The notes: generated by a model not told the origin, from the sequence alone. 64,000 bases of DNA from Epiperipatus broadwayi (GCA_028023455.1 JAQFVV010006203.1:11818348-11882347); one strand, 5' to 3'. Positions 1 through 12,100 are shown, counted from the stretch's first letter. A program made the numbers and translations.

Positions 1-799
1 TATTTTTATTATGATTACAATTTTGTTCTAATTAATGGACATTTTATTTATATTATATATATAATTAAAAACCAGTCAACACTTAGACAATCCCAATATC
101 AATAAATATCGACGATATATTTAATATACATCTACAAAATCAATTGCTAATATTAGGTTTTGATTGTCTTATGTAAATATGTATACATGTGGAAAAATAT
201 ATTATTGAATAATATAATTTGCTATTTGGTATGATTATAATCATATAAACTTTATACTTATTACACCACATGATTGGCTTTTATTTTTGAAAGTTCAGAC
301 AAATAGTTATTGGCTAGAAGCAGATATAATATATTAAACATCAGATGCATAAAACCTAATTGCAACTTGTGTCAAAATTTTTACTTACATTTACACCCTT
401 TTACCTCTGTAATCTATATATTTGGGTGTGGGTGCATAATGTACATATATGACTGTGTGGGTGCATTATGTTAAAATTTAATCACTAATTATAATTAGCT
501 ACTATGCATTTAATAAATTTATCACATTACCTTTCTTTTGTCTTTACTAGATGACCAGACAGTTACATATATAATAAGAGATAGACCAATACATTATTTA
601 TAGTACATAATAATGAATTAAAATTGCAAGTTTACAAATAGATGTGCAAATGAATCTTCTCAATTATAAAAGAACACAAATAATCACCATCATTATATGG
701 TATCAATTGTATAAATTTTTATAAACACATTTTTTATATGTAATCAACAAACATCACATGATCACCATATCCTATGCTTGCTTATAACTATTATTAAAC
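1..799. other. A+T-rich stretch without a recognisable gene
   Basis: No coding region or RNA gene was recognised. Bases around 61-110 (ending in a ttagacaatccca...tatcaata string) resemble 5030-5090, so this is probably the edge of a dispersed repeat. The rest is low-complexity A+T-rich DNA. Confidence 0.5.
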
Positions 800-1169
800 A
801 GGCAAAACTCTATATGTATTGCCACTCAGTGCAAGCCAGAGTAATCAATGGATGCCAGAAGGGTTCTGCATAAAATCCCCATCTAGTGCCTACTTATCCA
901 ATATCCCCAGACTAATTTCTGGCTTGTGGCCTTTGTCAGTGAGGAGCCTTGGATCTGAGATCACTGCACCTAGATCTGAGATCACTGCACTAGATTTAGG
1001 TGCAGTGATCTTAGATCCAAGGTTCCTCACTGACAAAGGCCACAATCCAGAAACTAGTCTGGGGATATTAGATGAGTAGGCACTAGATGGGGATTTTACG
1101 CACAAGCTCTGTCATCCATTGATTACTCTGGCTTGCACTGAATGGCAATATGTATAGAGAGTTTTGCCT
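800..1169. mobile_element. Fold-back / MITE-like element, family A, copy 1
   Basis: This is a nearly complete palindrome. The left end (aggcaaaactct...gccactcagtgcaagcc) reappears inverted at the right end (ggcttgcactgaatggca...gagttttgcct). The arms are about 180 bp and meet near 985-1000 at a short repeated core (gatctgagatcactgca). The open frames in both directions here are only the palindrome read twice. A second member with the same termini lies at 45884-46059. There is no transposase, so it is a non-autonomous element. No convincing target-site duplication was found. Confidence 0.75.
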
Positions 1170-1324
1170 AATAGTATATATAAAGGAGGAAAATGACTGT
1201 TTAGATGGAGATGTATGTTTTATATATTTTTCTAATGTTTGGTTGATATACAAATTACATAAGTGGATAAATAGTTTCTATTCTATTATTGTACATTGTT
1301 TATTTTTAATTATATATTTAGATA

Positions 1325-1779
1325 ATTAATGTAAAATAATACTCATACAGTGTTTAAACATAAACTTTTAATAATATTTATTGTACAAAGTATACTTTTG
1401 ACAAAATATCAAAATAAAAGTCATAGATCAATTCATAGATCACATGACCCTATCTCTTAAGCTTGTAAGTTATAAACAGTGAGGATTGCCAATTCCTCTA
1501 CAAGCTTTATGATAAATGCTTAGCCAGAGCCAGCACTTAAAATATCTCTGTCAGGAACCCCTCCCCAAACCCCTGACCATGGTTTCATGCTTTGGCACTC
1601 CTCAGAGAGGTGTCAGGGTAGGTTCAGACACTAGATCTAAAAATACCAACCCAAAGCTAAGCACTTAGCTAAAAGTTATACTTTTGACACTTTCTCATCA
1701 CACTCACAGTCATTCTGGTGCAATATATACTATTAAAAGTTTATATTTAAACTCTGTATGAGTATTATTTTACATTAAT
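1325..1779. mobile_element. MITE-like element, family B, terminal inverted repeats
   Basis: The left end attaatgtaaaataatactcatacag is repeated exactly, inverted, at the right end. The match continues imperfectly for about 45-50 bp (tttaaacataaacttttaata against tattaaaagtttatatttaaa). The interior is richer in G+C than its flanks and has its own short inverted segments, for example tacaagctttatg near 1500 against cttaagcttgtaa near 1457. There is no coding capacity. Superfamily is unknown. Confidence 0.65.
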
Positions 1780-2459
1780 ATTTAGAATGGAAACGTTATT
1801 ATTTAGATAACTGTATGTATACAGTTTCGTTTCTATTACGTAAAAATTAGATTAAGGCCTTGCATAAAGAGTGAAGACTGGCAATTTTAACATATAAGAG
1901 ATTGTATTTAATTGTTTTATTATTCAATAATTGTTTAAACTGTATATTTATTTATGTAGCCCCACCTCCATATGTAACAATATATTGAGACTCGATCTTT
2001 ATCCTGTTGTAGTCTGATGCCAACTGTAATGCAACATTAATAAGAAACTAAAGCTACACAAATAATGGCAATTGTCCACTATACATGTGATGTTATGTGA
2101 TGTCTATATAGATAAATAAATAAATAATTCATTATATCCAAAATGTAGTGAAATTAAGAATATAATGGATCTTGGGACTCACTTGTTTTTTATTGTATAC
2201 ATGCACACTCATATATGTAAAATTATAATCATTTTTTTTTGTTAGTGAATATTAATTGTATATTATAAATTGTGCGTCTATGTGCACATATATGTAAATC
2301 AATGTAATAATTTGAATATTGAATGATGATTACATAAATCACAAAGGTAATTTTTTTATTATTGTACAAGACTTAATTTTAATGTATAGCCATATAGATT
2401 TTAATTTAAATTCATTTTTTATTGTTATTAATAAACTTATTTAATTGTTAAAATTGTTT
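1780..2459. other. Unassigned A+T-rich DNA
   Basis: No gene, long open frame or repeat family was recognised. Confidence 0.4.
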
Positions 2460-3170
2460 CCATCATCTCTTGGTCACATACAGTAATAGTGCTTGTGTTC
2501 TCTGAGCCAGATTCGAGCATGGGATGAATATATAAATGGGGATGTGTATTAGTGCTTTTGGGGCATCCAGCGGTGATCAATCATCATCCTGGTTGCACAA
2601 AAGAGAATACTCTTTAAAGCCCATGCACTATATTTTATTTTTAGTTTAGTCTTATTAGGAATTAAGTTATAGTTGGCCAGTACAAGTGGCCTGAGCATTG
2701 ATGATGATCAGCATGTTTTATGTCCCAGCATTATTGTTTTGATTTCTGATTCTTATGTATTCTAATGGATTAGCATTTAAGTGGTGCATCCAAATTAATG
2801 GTTAAATAATTGCCCAAGCTGACAAAGGCTCAATAGTTAGCATGGTCTACAGAAGACACATTTCCGATTCAGTCACAAGTTTGACTGTTGATTTTATTCT
2901 GATTTATTGTACTTATTTTTAAATTATAATGCTGGTGGATTTATAATTGCTCTGCTGATCTCTCAATGATTTCTCAGAGAGTTCTCATTCTCTCCCTTAA
3001 ATATATTTTATATATATATACACTTTATTAAATATTGATATTTGTATTTATATTTTGAAATTGGGTTGATGATCATATTCCATCAACCCAGATTCATTGT
3101 GATTTCTTTCCACTTTCAATACTGTCCCTCCTGTTACAATATATATATATATTGTACCGAGGTACATCAT
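2460..3170 (+). repeat. Diverged dispersed repeat, copy 1 (mate at 31745-32400)
   Basis: Blocks of similarity run in the same order in both copies: atctcttggtcaca, then gagccagattcgagcat, then ggcc...gagcat.gatg.tgatcagc, then aatggattag. The match is patchy and old. No coding capacity was seen. The 3' part contains a short hairpin, ttgggttgatgatcatattccatcaaccca, at about 3060-3090. Confidence 0.4.
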
Positions 3171-3546
3171 GACTGAATGTGTAGTATTCTTTAAGAGTAA
3201 AAATATTTAGTAAATTTCGTTTTTAAAAAATAAAACAGAAAAATTAAATTAAAATAAAAGTTTTAAAAGTTGAAGGAAAAGAAAATTAAAAACAAAAGAT
3301 TAGGGTAGGGGGGTTTATTGTTAAAAAAAAACAATTTTAAAAGGAGGGTAAGATTTTTTTTTTAAAAAAAGGTGAAATAAAAATGATTTAATATTACTTT
3401 TAATTAATTTGTAATAAAAAAAAGATGGAGTTCATTTTCTTTTATAATAAAAAAATAAATGTGTGCATGTATAAAAAATTTTGAATAAAGAAAAAAAAAA
3501 GAAAAACAAAAGCCCAATCGAAGTGAAGTCAAATATACAATTGATA
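3171..3546. repeat. Poly-A/T low-complexity tract
   Basis: The stretch is dominated by A runs and T runs with almost no other composition. No gene was seen. Confidence 0.6.
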
Positions 3547-3646
3547 GTCAAGCGTCGTCGGTGGTCGAGATATCAGCACGGCTGCCTTACAAGCAGTTGT
3601 CCCGGGTTCCATCCTGGCTGAAGCTATGACACATGAAAAAATATAT
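3547..3646 (+). mobile_element. tRNA-derived SINE copy
   Basis: The body is tRNA-like. It starts gtcaagcg and has an anticodon-arm string ctgccttacaagcag identical to that in the SINE at 50810. A B-box-like gggttccatcc follows, then a 3' tail gctatgacacatgaaaaaa. It is about 100 bp long. The acceptor-like ends (gtcaagc... / ...gctatgac) pair only partly, so it is a retroposed relic rather than a functional tRNA gene. No clear target-site duplication was found. Confidence 0.7.
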
Positions 3647-3649
3647 ATA

Positions 3650-5130
3650 TACAATTGATCCATGAGATAAGAAGCACTGGATAAAAAAAAAGTGAATTTT
3701 GTATTGTTAAAATGTTCTATTTCAATTTCCATTTTTTCCATTCCATTTTAGAATATTTCAAAATATTTTATAGAATCAAAATTCATAGATTCATTCAAAA
3801 TCATTTAATTCAAAATTAATCTATTTTAGTCAAAATAAAAATTTCGAATCAAAGAATCAAAAGAAAACTATAGAAGTTACTATTCAGACAAAATGAGGCA
3901 CTGCTGAACCTATCATATTGTGCAGTGAGCCAAAGCCTTCTCTGCTGCACCATCAGCAGATAGTTCAAAGGACAAACCATGTTTGGGTAAAGTTGAAGGA
4001 GCAGCAAAGTGTCTATGCCGAAATCCATGAGTGTCATATAACATTGCAAAATAAAGAAAGATTTATGTGGAGTTTAGCGCTAACCGGTTAGAACCAATAT
4101 CCTACATAAGTTACATTTTGTTGTACCCCCATCAAGTCAGATTCAAATCCTAGGTAATGTTTCATTTTCCTATTCTCCAATTTTTGACCTTTAAGCCATG
4201 ATAGATAAATAAATAAAAACATTTAACTTTATGAACTAGTATCTTTAGGATAAATTATATTGGCTTCATTGTTCAATTTTTATTCAGAATTATTAATTTT
4301 ATAAATGTGTGAATTTTAATTCAATATGTTCTGTATTTTTCTTAGTTATTTATAATGTATTAAAATATTTATTCAAATGAAAAGAATGTTTGTGGTTATA
4401 TTATAAGACAAAACGATTATTTAAAGAAAAAAAAGCGAGATTTAAATTGTCATTGAAATGTTTATGTTGATAGATTAACATACACATTTATGATGAGATA
4501 ATATGTTTAATAAAGTGGGAATTGAAAGATTTAATTGTTATTGAGAAGTGATTAAGTTAAAACTAAAAGAGTAAGGAGTATTTTTTCTAAAATAAGGATT
4601 TTTTTTTTTTGAATGACGTTAAAGTTTTATCATGCGGTCAATTTTTATTATTATTAAAAATAGAATTTTAGAGTGGGTGGAGATTTTTTTTAAGACAGCT
4701 ACAATTCTATGAGCTAGCTGGGATTAGAGGTACTAAATTCATTGCTGGTCAAGCAAACATGTTAATTACTCTGTGATGAACTGGCACCTAAAGGGATTAC
4801 TTCCAAATTAATAAAGTGTTTGGTTGGCCAGGGTTTTAGTTTAGTATCCAAGTGTTTATATTATTGGTAGCTTGCTATCAATGATATTGCTCACTCTACC
4901 TGAGGACCAGAAACCTTCAGAGATTGGATAGGGTGTTAATGAGGGAAGAATAACAATATATTTCTATTGTTATTATTATAAAATAAGGTGGGCAGTTCAA
5001 TATATATATATATATATAATTAAAAATTAGTCATTAGACAATATATATATAATTAAAAATTAGTCATTAGACAATCCCAGTATCAATAGCAATCAACAAT
5101 TTCAAATCATTGTCAAGGCAATCTCCTTTT
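3650..5130. other. Unassigned A+T-rich DNA
   Basis: Nothing coding was recognised. There is a short (TA)n run near 5001-5018, and next to it a tandem duplication of aattaaaaattagtcattagacaat at about 5019-5074. Confidence 0.4.
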
Positions 5131-5134
5131 ATTG

Positions 5135-6540
5135 TAACAGGCTGGATTTTCACCAGGAGAGAGGGGGAACATATCTCACTATGGTTGGGACAAGGGTCTT
5201 CTGGTAGGATGCTGTGAATGACATAATAAATTCCATAACCTATGATCATATATACCTCTAATGGGCTAACTCTATGTTTACACATTGAATTTAGATACAA
5301 TTGGGACTAGTTCATCCATACCTCACCTCTCCTTCAGACTCCATTATACCTCAGTATTTGAACTCGGGGAGAAATCTCCCTTTGGCTCTTTTCAGGGTGA
5401 ATTTACCCTAGATAGCAATTAGCATACCTCTATATAGGTTCCAATTGATTTGAATATCCATAAAAACATATTGTGTTATTATATACAAATGAAATATGTG
5501 CATATGTATATATTTGGTTATAAGTTGATGGATGAATGTATAAATGATTTTGATAAACTAGAGACCAGCTTAATTTAAATCAAATTGACAATATTTATTA
5601 AATAAAACAAAAAGTTCAAAACTTTTTAATATGAGAAAACTATAATTGCATTTTCAAAAATGTATTTCTACTATATCAATTTACTATTCCAACCCTTATA
5701 TGTGGTAGAGGTACATAGCATGGCACTAATTATTTACAAAGCAGATAAAAATAATAAAAAATAAAATCATTAAATTGACCATGAAGCTAACTAGCTAATT
5801 TACAATGCTATACAAGTATATGTGCAATAGCCTCATCATCCAATTTCAGTTATCGATGTTCCATCTTCTTTGGAGACCCCTCCACCTATGTATGGTTCCC
5901 TACAGTTGATAGAAAAGAACATCTGTACAGAAGGTTAGTCATTTATACTGAAAAAATAAACACAAATGATTATTAGTTAAACAATAAAAAAATATCACAA
6001 ACTCTGACCTGTAATAAGTGTATATGCTTAATATGGAATAATCTCAAAAGTCTTCCCTTATTCCATATCATGGTAGTGATGATCAATGTCAAGTCACTAC
6101 AGAGGGAAAGCTGATGTAAACTTTATTTAACATAAAAATATATTTTTTCTAACTTAAATATATCAAATTTATTAAGCACAAACAGATAATATTGTAATAA
6201 CATGAAAGCTAAAACCTTCAACAGATACTAATTTAATAATTCTCCCTTCATTTTGTTGCTTTTACTGATAATGGACTCTTCCAAACAGTAGGCACGTTTC
6301 CAAGTGTGGAAATAAATAAAACTAGAATTTTACAATCATATATAAAAGAAAAAAAATACATAATAAAATCAAAACTTTCATTAGGTCATCTTGGATAGTG
6401 TCCATGAGTTTGGTAGTAATGTTTTTTATGGATAGTGTCTATCCTTCTTCAGATCACTTTTCTTCAGTAAGTCATTCATCACCAAAGGGACATATATTTC
6501 ATTGATTGCATTGCTTAGCTTATAATTTAAGCTGTTTTTT
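5135..6540 (+). repeat. 1.4-kb dispersed repeat, family R1, copy 1
   Basis: It aligns in order and orientation with 41715-43925, once the Penelope-like insertion in that copy is removed. Landmarks shared by both are: a caccag.agaa block, gggctaact.ta.gttta, ttcatc.gtacctc.cc, gataaactagagacca, ctctga.ctgta..aagtgtat, and ggactctt with an aagtgtggaa-like block. No open frame spans it. It could be the corpse of a larger element whose coding part is lost. The class is unknown. Confidence 0.6.
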
Positions 6541-6928
6541 GTTAAACATTTGTTAAATGGGATAATTTAGTTATAACATTAAAAATAAATTAGTTAAATA
6601 TTGAAAGTATTTATCTCAACCAAATGTATTCTTAATAATTTATCCAAATGTTTTATAACTCTAATAGGTAGTTTATTAGTGAGGCAATTCTGTATTATCT
6701 ATTATGACAATCTACTAAAAATTTAACAGCACTTATTTTTGGCAAATAACATTTACAATGATCTTGTAAATAAATATTTTATTTATATTTAAAATGTTAA
6801 TAAATGTATTTTTTATTTAAATCTCATTTTTGTTTTTCTATATGTGATTTCTTGTGCCCTGAATTCTTAATTATAACAGAAATCTTAGTGAAACAGATAA
6901 TCAATTCTCATGCAGATCCAAAATCTCA
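6541..6928. other. Unassigned A+T-rich flank of the LTR element
   Basis: No gene was recognised. The last four bases before the LTR element (6929-6932, atgt) are the left copy of its target-site duplication. Confidence 0.5.
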
Positions 6929-6932
6929 ATGT
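6929..6932. repeat. Target-site duplication, left copy (atgt)
   Basis: atgt directly precedes the TG of the 5' LTR and recurs directly after the CA of the 3' LTR at 13760-13763. A fifth base (a) could be included if the LTR ends one base earlier. Confidence 0.75.
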
Positions 6933-8573
6933 TGAACTGGTATTTTCTGCTAGCTCATACTCATACACATATATACAGACATATTTTGTAATAAAACTTA
7001 TTTTATTAGAAATAAATAAACATGTATTTTTTTATCATGCTCATATATATATACACACATATGTTTTGTTAAAATATAAATATCGTTTTATAATACCTAA
7101 TTATTGAGAAAAGAAATATAAATTAACATTTAATTTTAAAATGTAGTTTTAAGAAGTTAAAATAAATTAGATCAAGATCTTACATTTTGATAAAAGTTTG
7201 TCTTTTGTTTAGTCTTTAAAAAAATTCTTAAAGATAGAAGGGAAAAGAAAGCAATTAATTCTATTGTTGGGGCTTTGACAGTGAAGGTATTTTTATGCTA
7301 TCTATTACGCTGATCAATTGGAATGTTTCTTTGGGATTTTAAAATAAAATATGAAATAAAAGAAGAGAACATTGAAGGTGTGAACTGAGACTTTAGAAAA
7401 AAATTATAAATTACGGACTTTCCTTTTGTTAAAAATTAATTGAATTTCTGCCAAGATCAATACCTAATCTATAAGTTTAAATTCGGCTCAGACTCGTCAA
7501 GAGTAAAAATCGTAAAATTACATTAAAAAAATTAAGAAGTAAGCACAAGGAGAAAATGTTGAGCAGCTAGATCTAACAGAACTTTCCCCCTTGGGAACCT
7601 CTTCCTATTACCACCTGGAATGGCCTTGTAAATGCCGGACATAGAGAGCTAGCCGAGGAGAACGGACTGGAAGAAAACCATGGACAAACCACAATGAATA
7701 TAAAGTGAAATATTCCACTCACATGGGATCTACACTGATCAATCAGGGTAAATAGACTTTTTTTATTATAATCTCAAGAGACATTTGCATAATAGAATTT
7801 AAAAAAAGAAAGAAAAGCCTTCATTCCAAATATCTCAAAGTTTCAGCAATAGAAAGGGAGGGATATGTAGATTGTTAAGTAGATGTATTTACTAATTCAA
7901 ATTAATCCACATTATATTGTTTTTTTATTATTTATATTTTTGGGGTTACGTTCTATTAATTAAACTTACCTTTAGTTTCTATGATTGTTGTTCTTATAAT
8001 GTACAGATAGGAATAAGAAAAATTGTATACTCGATCTAAGGACAAGTAAAAATTTAAGATAAAAAGATTTAACATTAGAAAGAGGAGGTTTGAATGCGTT
8101 TGTTTTTAACAAACACACTCTTATAGTAAGTCATCCTTGAGTTCACTCATAGTTATATACCATGATATTTGATGAAAATATTGTATAATTGGTAAAGTGA
8201 CAGTGCATGTTCCTTCAAGAACGATACATGTTAATTCTTGATTAGAAAGAAAAAGATCGGAAGGGTTTGATTAGTACGAGGGGAGGGAATAAACAACAAA
8301 TAGAATAAAGATATAATAAATATTTCAACAATAGTGAAGTGTCGATTTGTTTTTTTTAATTAATTCTTATAATTCATTTTATAATCTTTTGGTCCATTAA
8401 AAGAAAATTATTTTACGATTTACATTTGGTGATTGCCGTTCGTAAATAAATTAACCGTTATTATAGAAATTTTGTAATACGGTCTAGGCAAAAATGCTTA
8501 GTGTCGCCCTCGAATGGCCACCATATGTTTAAATCTTGTGAAATTTAAGAGCGTAACAAAATGTTTTGTTACA
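6933..8573 (+). repeat. 5' LTR
   Basis: The LTR is 1641 bp, starts tgaactgg and ends gttttgttaca. It matches 12115-13759 throughout with scattered single-base differences and small indels. It is long for a Ty3/gypsy LTR. The start is fixed by the TG after the duplicated atgt, and the end by the last base shared with the 3' copy. Confidence 0.92.
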
Positions 8574-8760
8574 GAGGGTAGCAGCGGGTAAAATTTAAGA
8601 AAATAGTGCCTCAACATGTAGGGCTCGTTAACTAAATAAACGGCTTGAGATTAGGGTAAAGGTGGGGTAAGGCAGGTCCAGGTGGTTAGAGTGAGGAGTT
8701 AGTGTCCCAGTAGGGAAGGGTTTTGAGTGTCGGAAGTAAATTTAAAATATTGTAGATGAA
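8574..8760 (+). other. Leader of the LTR element; no canonical primer-binding site
   Basis: The bases right after the 5' LTR read gagggtagcagcgggtaaaa. A tRNA-primed element normally has a TGG-initial primer-binding site at or within a few bases of this point, and none is seen. The rest of the leader is G-rich for this window and non-coding. Confidence 0.55.
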
Positions 8761-9332
8761 ATGCAGGATAGAATTAAGATAAAAATGTTTGAAGGAGACA
8801 AACAGGAGACTCTATTCGAACACTTGGAAAGTTTAGAAAAGTGTTTTTGTATGTACGAGGCAAGGGAAGAAGAAAAAATAATTATAGCAAGTAATTATTT
8901 GGTGGGCATGGCAAGAGATTGGTGGAGAACAATACAGAAAAGTCCAGATGATTTCAAACAGTACAAAAATAAATTAATACATATGTTTTGGAATGTAAAG
9001 AGACAAGAAAAGTTGTGAAGAACAGTAGAATTAGAAAGGTATAAAAAAGAAGAAGGGATAGGATATAGACAGTTTTTTTAAAGCAAGTGATAAAATTGGG
9101 AAGGTTGATAGAATATCCTATTGCTGAACGGCAAATTATAAGTATTATAATAAAAAATTTGCCGCAAAATATATGAGAGAGATTAGCTGTCTTTAGGTGT
9201 GAATGTGTGGAAGACATATTGGAAGTTCTTAGAGAGGAAGAAAATGTACAAGAAGAAGAGCAACAAGAACTCCCTAAGCTGTTGAATGTAGTATTTGAGG
9301 AAGAAGAGAAAATACAAACAATGGCAGAATAA
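8761..9332 (+). pseudogene. gag: gag-like region, broken
   Basis: The first open segment (8761-9018) has the look of a retroelement capsid: a FEGD-like start, then an LVGMARDWW block with paired tryptophans, and a downstream FKQYKNKL string. It is interrupted by TGA at 9016-9018. A frame change follows in the T-run at about 9072-9079, with further stops at 9174-9176 and 9330-9332. The C-terminal part is acidic (EEEQQEL, FEEEEK). No zinc knuckle (CX2CX4HX4C) is visible. The 9016 TGA sits where a TTG-CGA to TTG-TGA change would explain it; that is an inference. Confidence 0.7.
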
Positions 9333-9788
9333 ACTTGCCCTATGATAATGGTAAAAATACAGGGAATAGAGATATAGGCCCTACTAGACACGGGGAGTCA
9401 AGTCTCGATAATCTCAAATAAAATATTAGATAAAATCAGAGATCAAAAGAGGGAAATGCAGTTATTACCATTAAGAAAGTCTGAAATAAATATGGCTAAT
9501 GGCAAAAGAGTTAAGTTAGATCCTATACAAATATACGGGGAAGTAGAAGTGGGAAAAAAAATACAGCATACATTATTATCAATGTCAGGTTTTGTAGAAG
9601 ATCTTATATTGGGGTCGTATTTTATGCACCGCACCGGGACGAAAATTAATTATAGCGAAAAGAATATAATGATAGGAAACAAAAAGGTGCCTTTTAGTGG
9701 ATATAACAGACAGAGTGATAACAAGGTAGCTTACATGGTAACTAATGACATATACCAAGAATCAGAATGTAAAATAACAGTTAGATAA
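9333..9788 (+). pseudogene. pro: Retropepsin-like protease region
   Basis: An ALLDTGSQVSIIS block at about 9378-9416 is the aspartic protease active site (D-T-G-S), and DLILGSYFM downstream matches the usual ILG flap-end motif. The frame is continuous with the last gag segment. A TAG at 9375-9377 lies just before the active site, and the frame ends in a run of TAA at about 9786-9811. The enzyme would process Gag-Pol in a live element. This copy cannot make the fused polyprotein. Confidence 0.8.
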
Positions 9789-9812
9789 TAATAATAATAA
9801 TAATAATAATAG
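9785..9812 (+). repeat. (TAA)n microsatellite inside pol
   Basis: About nine tandem ataata/taa units separate the protease and RT segments, bring stops into the frame and shift it. This looks like slippage expansion within a former coding sequence. Confidence 0.8.
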
Positions 9813-10855
9813 GGGCTGGAAAAGTCAACTTAAAGAGGCACTTTTGAAAAATGAACAAGTATTCACTATTAAACCCGGAATTATAAAGGGATATGTTCAA
9901 CGGATAAAGGTGAAAGAAGAAACTCATTTTCAGGGTAGGTCGTACCCAGTTCCTGTCAAATATAAAGAGGAAGTTGATAAAGAAATACAACAAATGGAAC
10001 AATGGGGTATCATAAAAAAACAAAAGTCACCATATATAAACCCTTTAGTAATTGTAAAAAAAAAGTATGGCTCTATGAGAGTATGCTTAGATACTCGGCA
10101 GTTAAATACTATTACTATACCTGATCAGGATGTGCCGCCTAGAAGCGATCGTTAAATTCCCTCAACCAAAGAATAGAAAACAGATTAGATCATTCCTTGG
10201 TATATGCAATTTCTATCAAAGGTTCTACAAAGATTTTTCTACAGATACAGCACTTGTGCATTTACTGAGAAAAGAAAGCAAGTGGGAATGGACGGATAAA
10301 CAAGAGCAAGCATTTAAACAGATAAAAAAAATTTTTGTAGGTACAGTAACACTCGCCTATCCGGATTTTGACAAACCTTTTAGGTTACAAACTGATAGCA
10401 GTAGTGTAGGATTGGGAGCGGTACTGTTTCAAGAGAATAAAAAGAAGATACCTCAGGTTTTGTATTTTTTAAGTAGGACATTAAATCCAGTGGAAAGAAA
10501 TTATACCACTACAGAAAGGGGGGCATTGGCAATTGTTTGGGCATTAAATAAACTTAAGCATTTACTTTTAGGGTCTGAGGTTATTATTATCACCGATCAT
10601 AAAAGCTTAGAGTTTATAAATAGGTGTTACTTAAATAATGATAGACTTATAAGATGGGCATTATACTTACAGAAGTTTAATTACAGGTTAATTCATTGCT
10701 CCGGGAAAGAAAATATAGTACCGGATATATTAAGCAGAAATCTGCTTACGGATTACAGTCAAAATTTAACCCTGGAGGGAGCTCGATTAATATCTCTTAA
10801 AGCAGATCTTCCGGTATCGATAGAGAAAGATTTGAAAAGACTCAATTTTTTTTAA
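9813..10855 (+). pseudogene. pol: Reverse transcriptase (palm deleted) and RNase H
   Basis: From 9813 to about 10135 the frame encodes the RT N-terminal part (WGIIKKQKSPYINPLVIVKK, then a VCLDTRQLNTITIPD block). At about 10135-10142 it jumps, with a frame change, to AIVKFPQPKNRKQIRSFLG, which belongs after the palm. The region that normally carries the catalytic YxDD is absent, roughly 125-130 residues by family comparison. RNase H follows: LQTDSSSVGLGAVLF, the TERGALAIVWAL block and ITDHKSLEF. The frame ends in a T-run at 10847-10855. Confidence 0.9.
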
Positions 10856-10904
10856 AACTCGGACACTACATGCAGGAAGCTGATACAAGGCTGTAAAGAA
10901 GCAA

Positions 10905-12100
10905 ATGTCAGGCAACAAAAAAATTGCACGCAAAAAAAACAACAAATTAGATCGGTATAAAATAATAAATGGGTTATTGATGTTTCAGGTTAGAAAGGGA
11001 GTAGATTGTTGGAGAGTATTTATATCGCAAAATCTAAGGGAAAGACTAATAAAATATGTGCATGGTATATATGGGCATTATGGGTCTCTTAAAACAAGTA
11101 AACTAATACAAAGATGGTATTATTGGCCAAGTTTGTATAGGTCAGTGGTTACTACATTACAGGGGTGCCATAAGGGTTGGCAAAGTAAACCAGCTAATAA
11201 AAATTATGCTGGGACACCAGCACCAATAATAGCTAAGAACCCAAATGAGCTTCTAGCCATAGATTTTTATGGCCCGCTTCCGTCATTTCATAGATATAAA
11301 TATATATTGGTGGCCTTTGATGTTTTCTCAAAATTAGTACAGACCTACCCCCTATGAAAGGCTGATGCCGGGTCTTTCATAACTGTGCTAAAAGAAAAAC
11401 AATTTGTTCAAGTTGGCAAATCTTGGATGATTTTGAGTGATCATGGAACTCCTTTTATATCGAGAGAATGTAAGAATTGGCTTCAGCAAGAACAGATACA
11501 TCACGTTATCACCTCTATCTGTAACTCTCAATCTAACCTTTGTGAACGGGTTATGAAAGAATTGGGGAACTTATTTTGCATACATTTGAAAGGTAACCAT
11601 CAACAGTTGTTTAAAGTATTGCCACAAATGGTTAAAATAATTAATTATACATACCACGAATCTACAGGGTTAACTCCAGAATGCTTGCATTACAGTCGAG
11701 TTGAGCCTTCTTTCCTCAAATGTCCCATTTCCACTGTTACTGAAATGATAAATGTAGTGGAGGATCAAAGCTTGGATAGAGACAGATTAAAGAAGAAAGC
11801 TGAACAGAGAATAAAGAAGGGGAATGCTTGCCCAGTACAATTTACGGTAGGAGACTGGGTTTATGTTAAAACTCAGCCAGTTAGCAAATTAAGTGATAAA
11901 CAATATAAAAAGTTTTTCCCTCTATTCGAAGGCCTATACAGGATCATCCAAAAATGCAGATCTAATGCATTTATAATACAAGGTAAAAGAAATAAAAAGT
12001 GCACTTATAATGCACGAAGCCTAAATCCTTGTAAAGAAAAGAAAAAAAAAATTAAGACCCACGGCATGATTAAAAGTTTTTTTAAGTTTTTTTTGTTTTT
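10905..12100 (+). pseudogene. int: Integrase region of the Ty3/gypsy element
   Basis: An N-terminal zinc-binding arm is recognisable (HGIYGHYG, then GCHKG), but the second cysteine of the CX2C pair is missing. The catalytic core shows D (LLAIDFYGPLP), D (LSDHGTPF) and E (NLCERVMKELG). The C-terminus has VGDWVYVKTQP and FEGLYRI, a GPY/F-like module. A TGA at 11355-11357 splits the core, and reading resumes in the same frame. The open frame then runs on into the 3' LTR. The enzyme would insert cDNA into chromosomal DNA; this copy is inactive. Confidence 0.88.

Noticed and set aside
819-1105. Two overlapping open frames of 86 and 71 codons on opposite strands
   Set aside because: The two peptides are nearly the same because the region is a palindrome. 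It is a fold-back element, not a gene.
8954-9391. 145-codon minus-strand open frame
   Set aside because: Antisense shadow of the gag-like and protease region of the LTR element.
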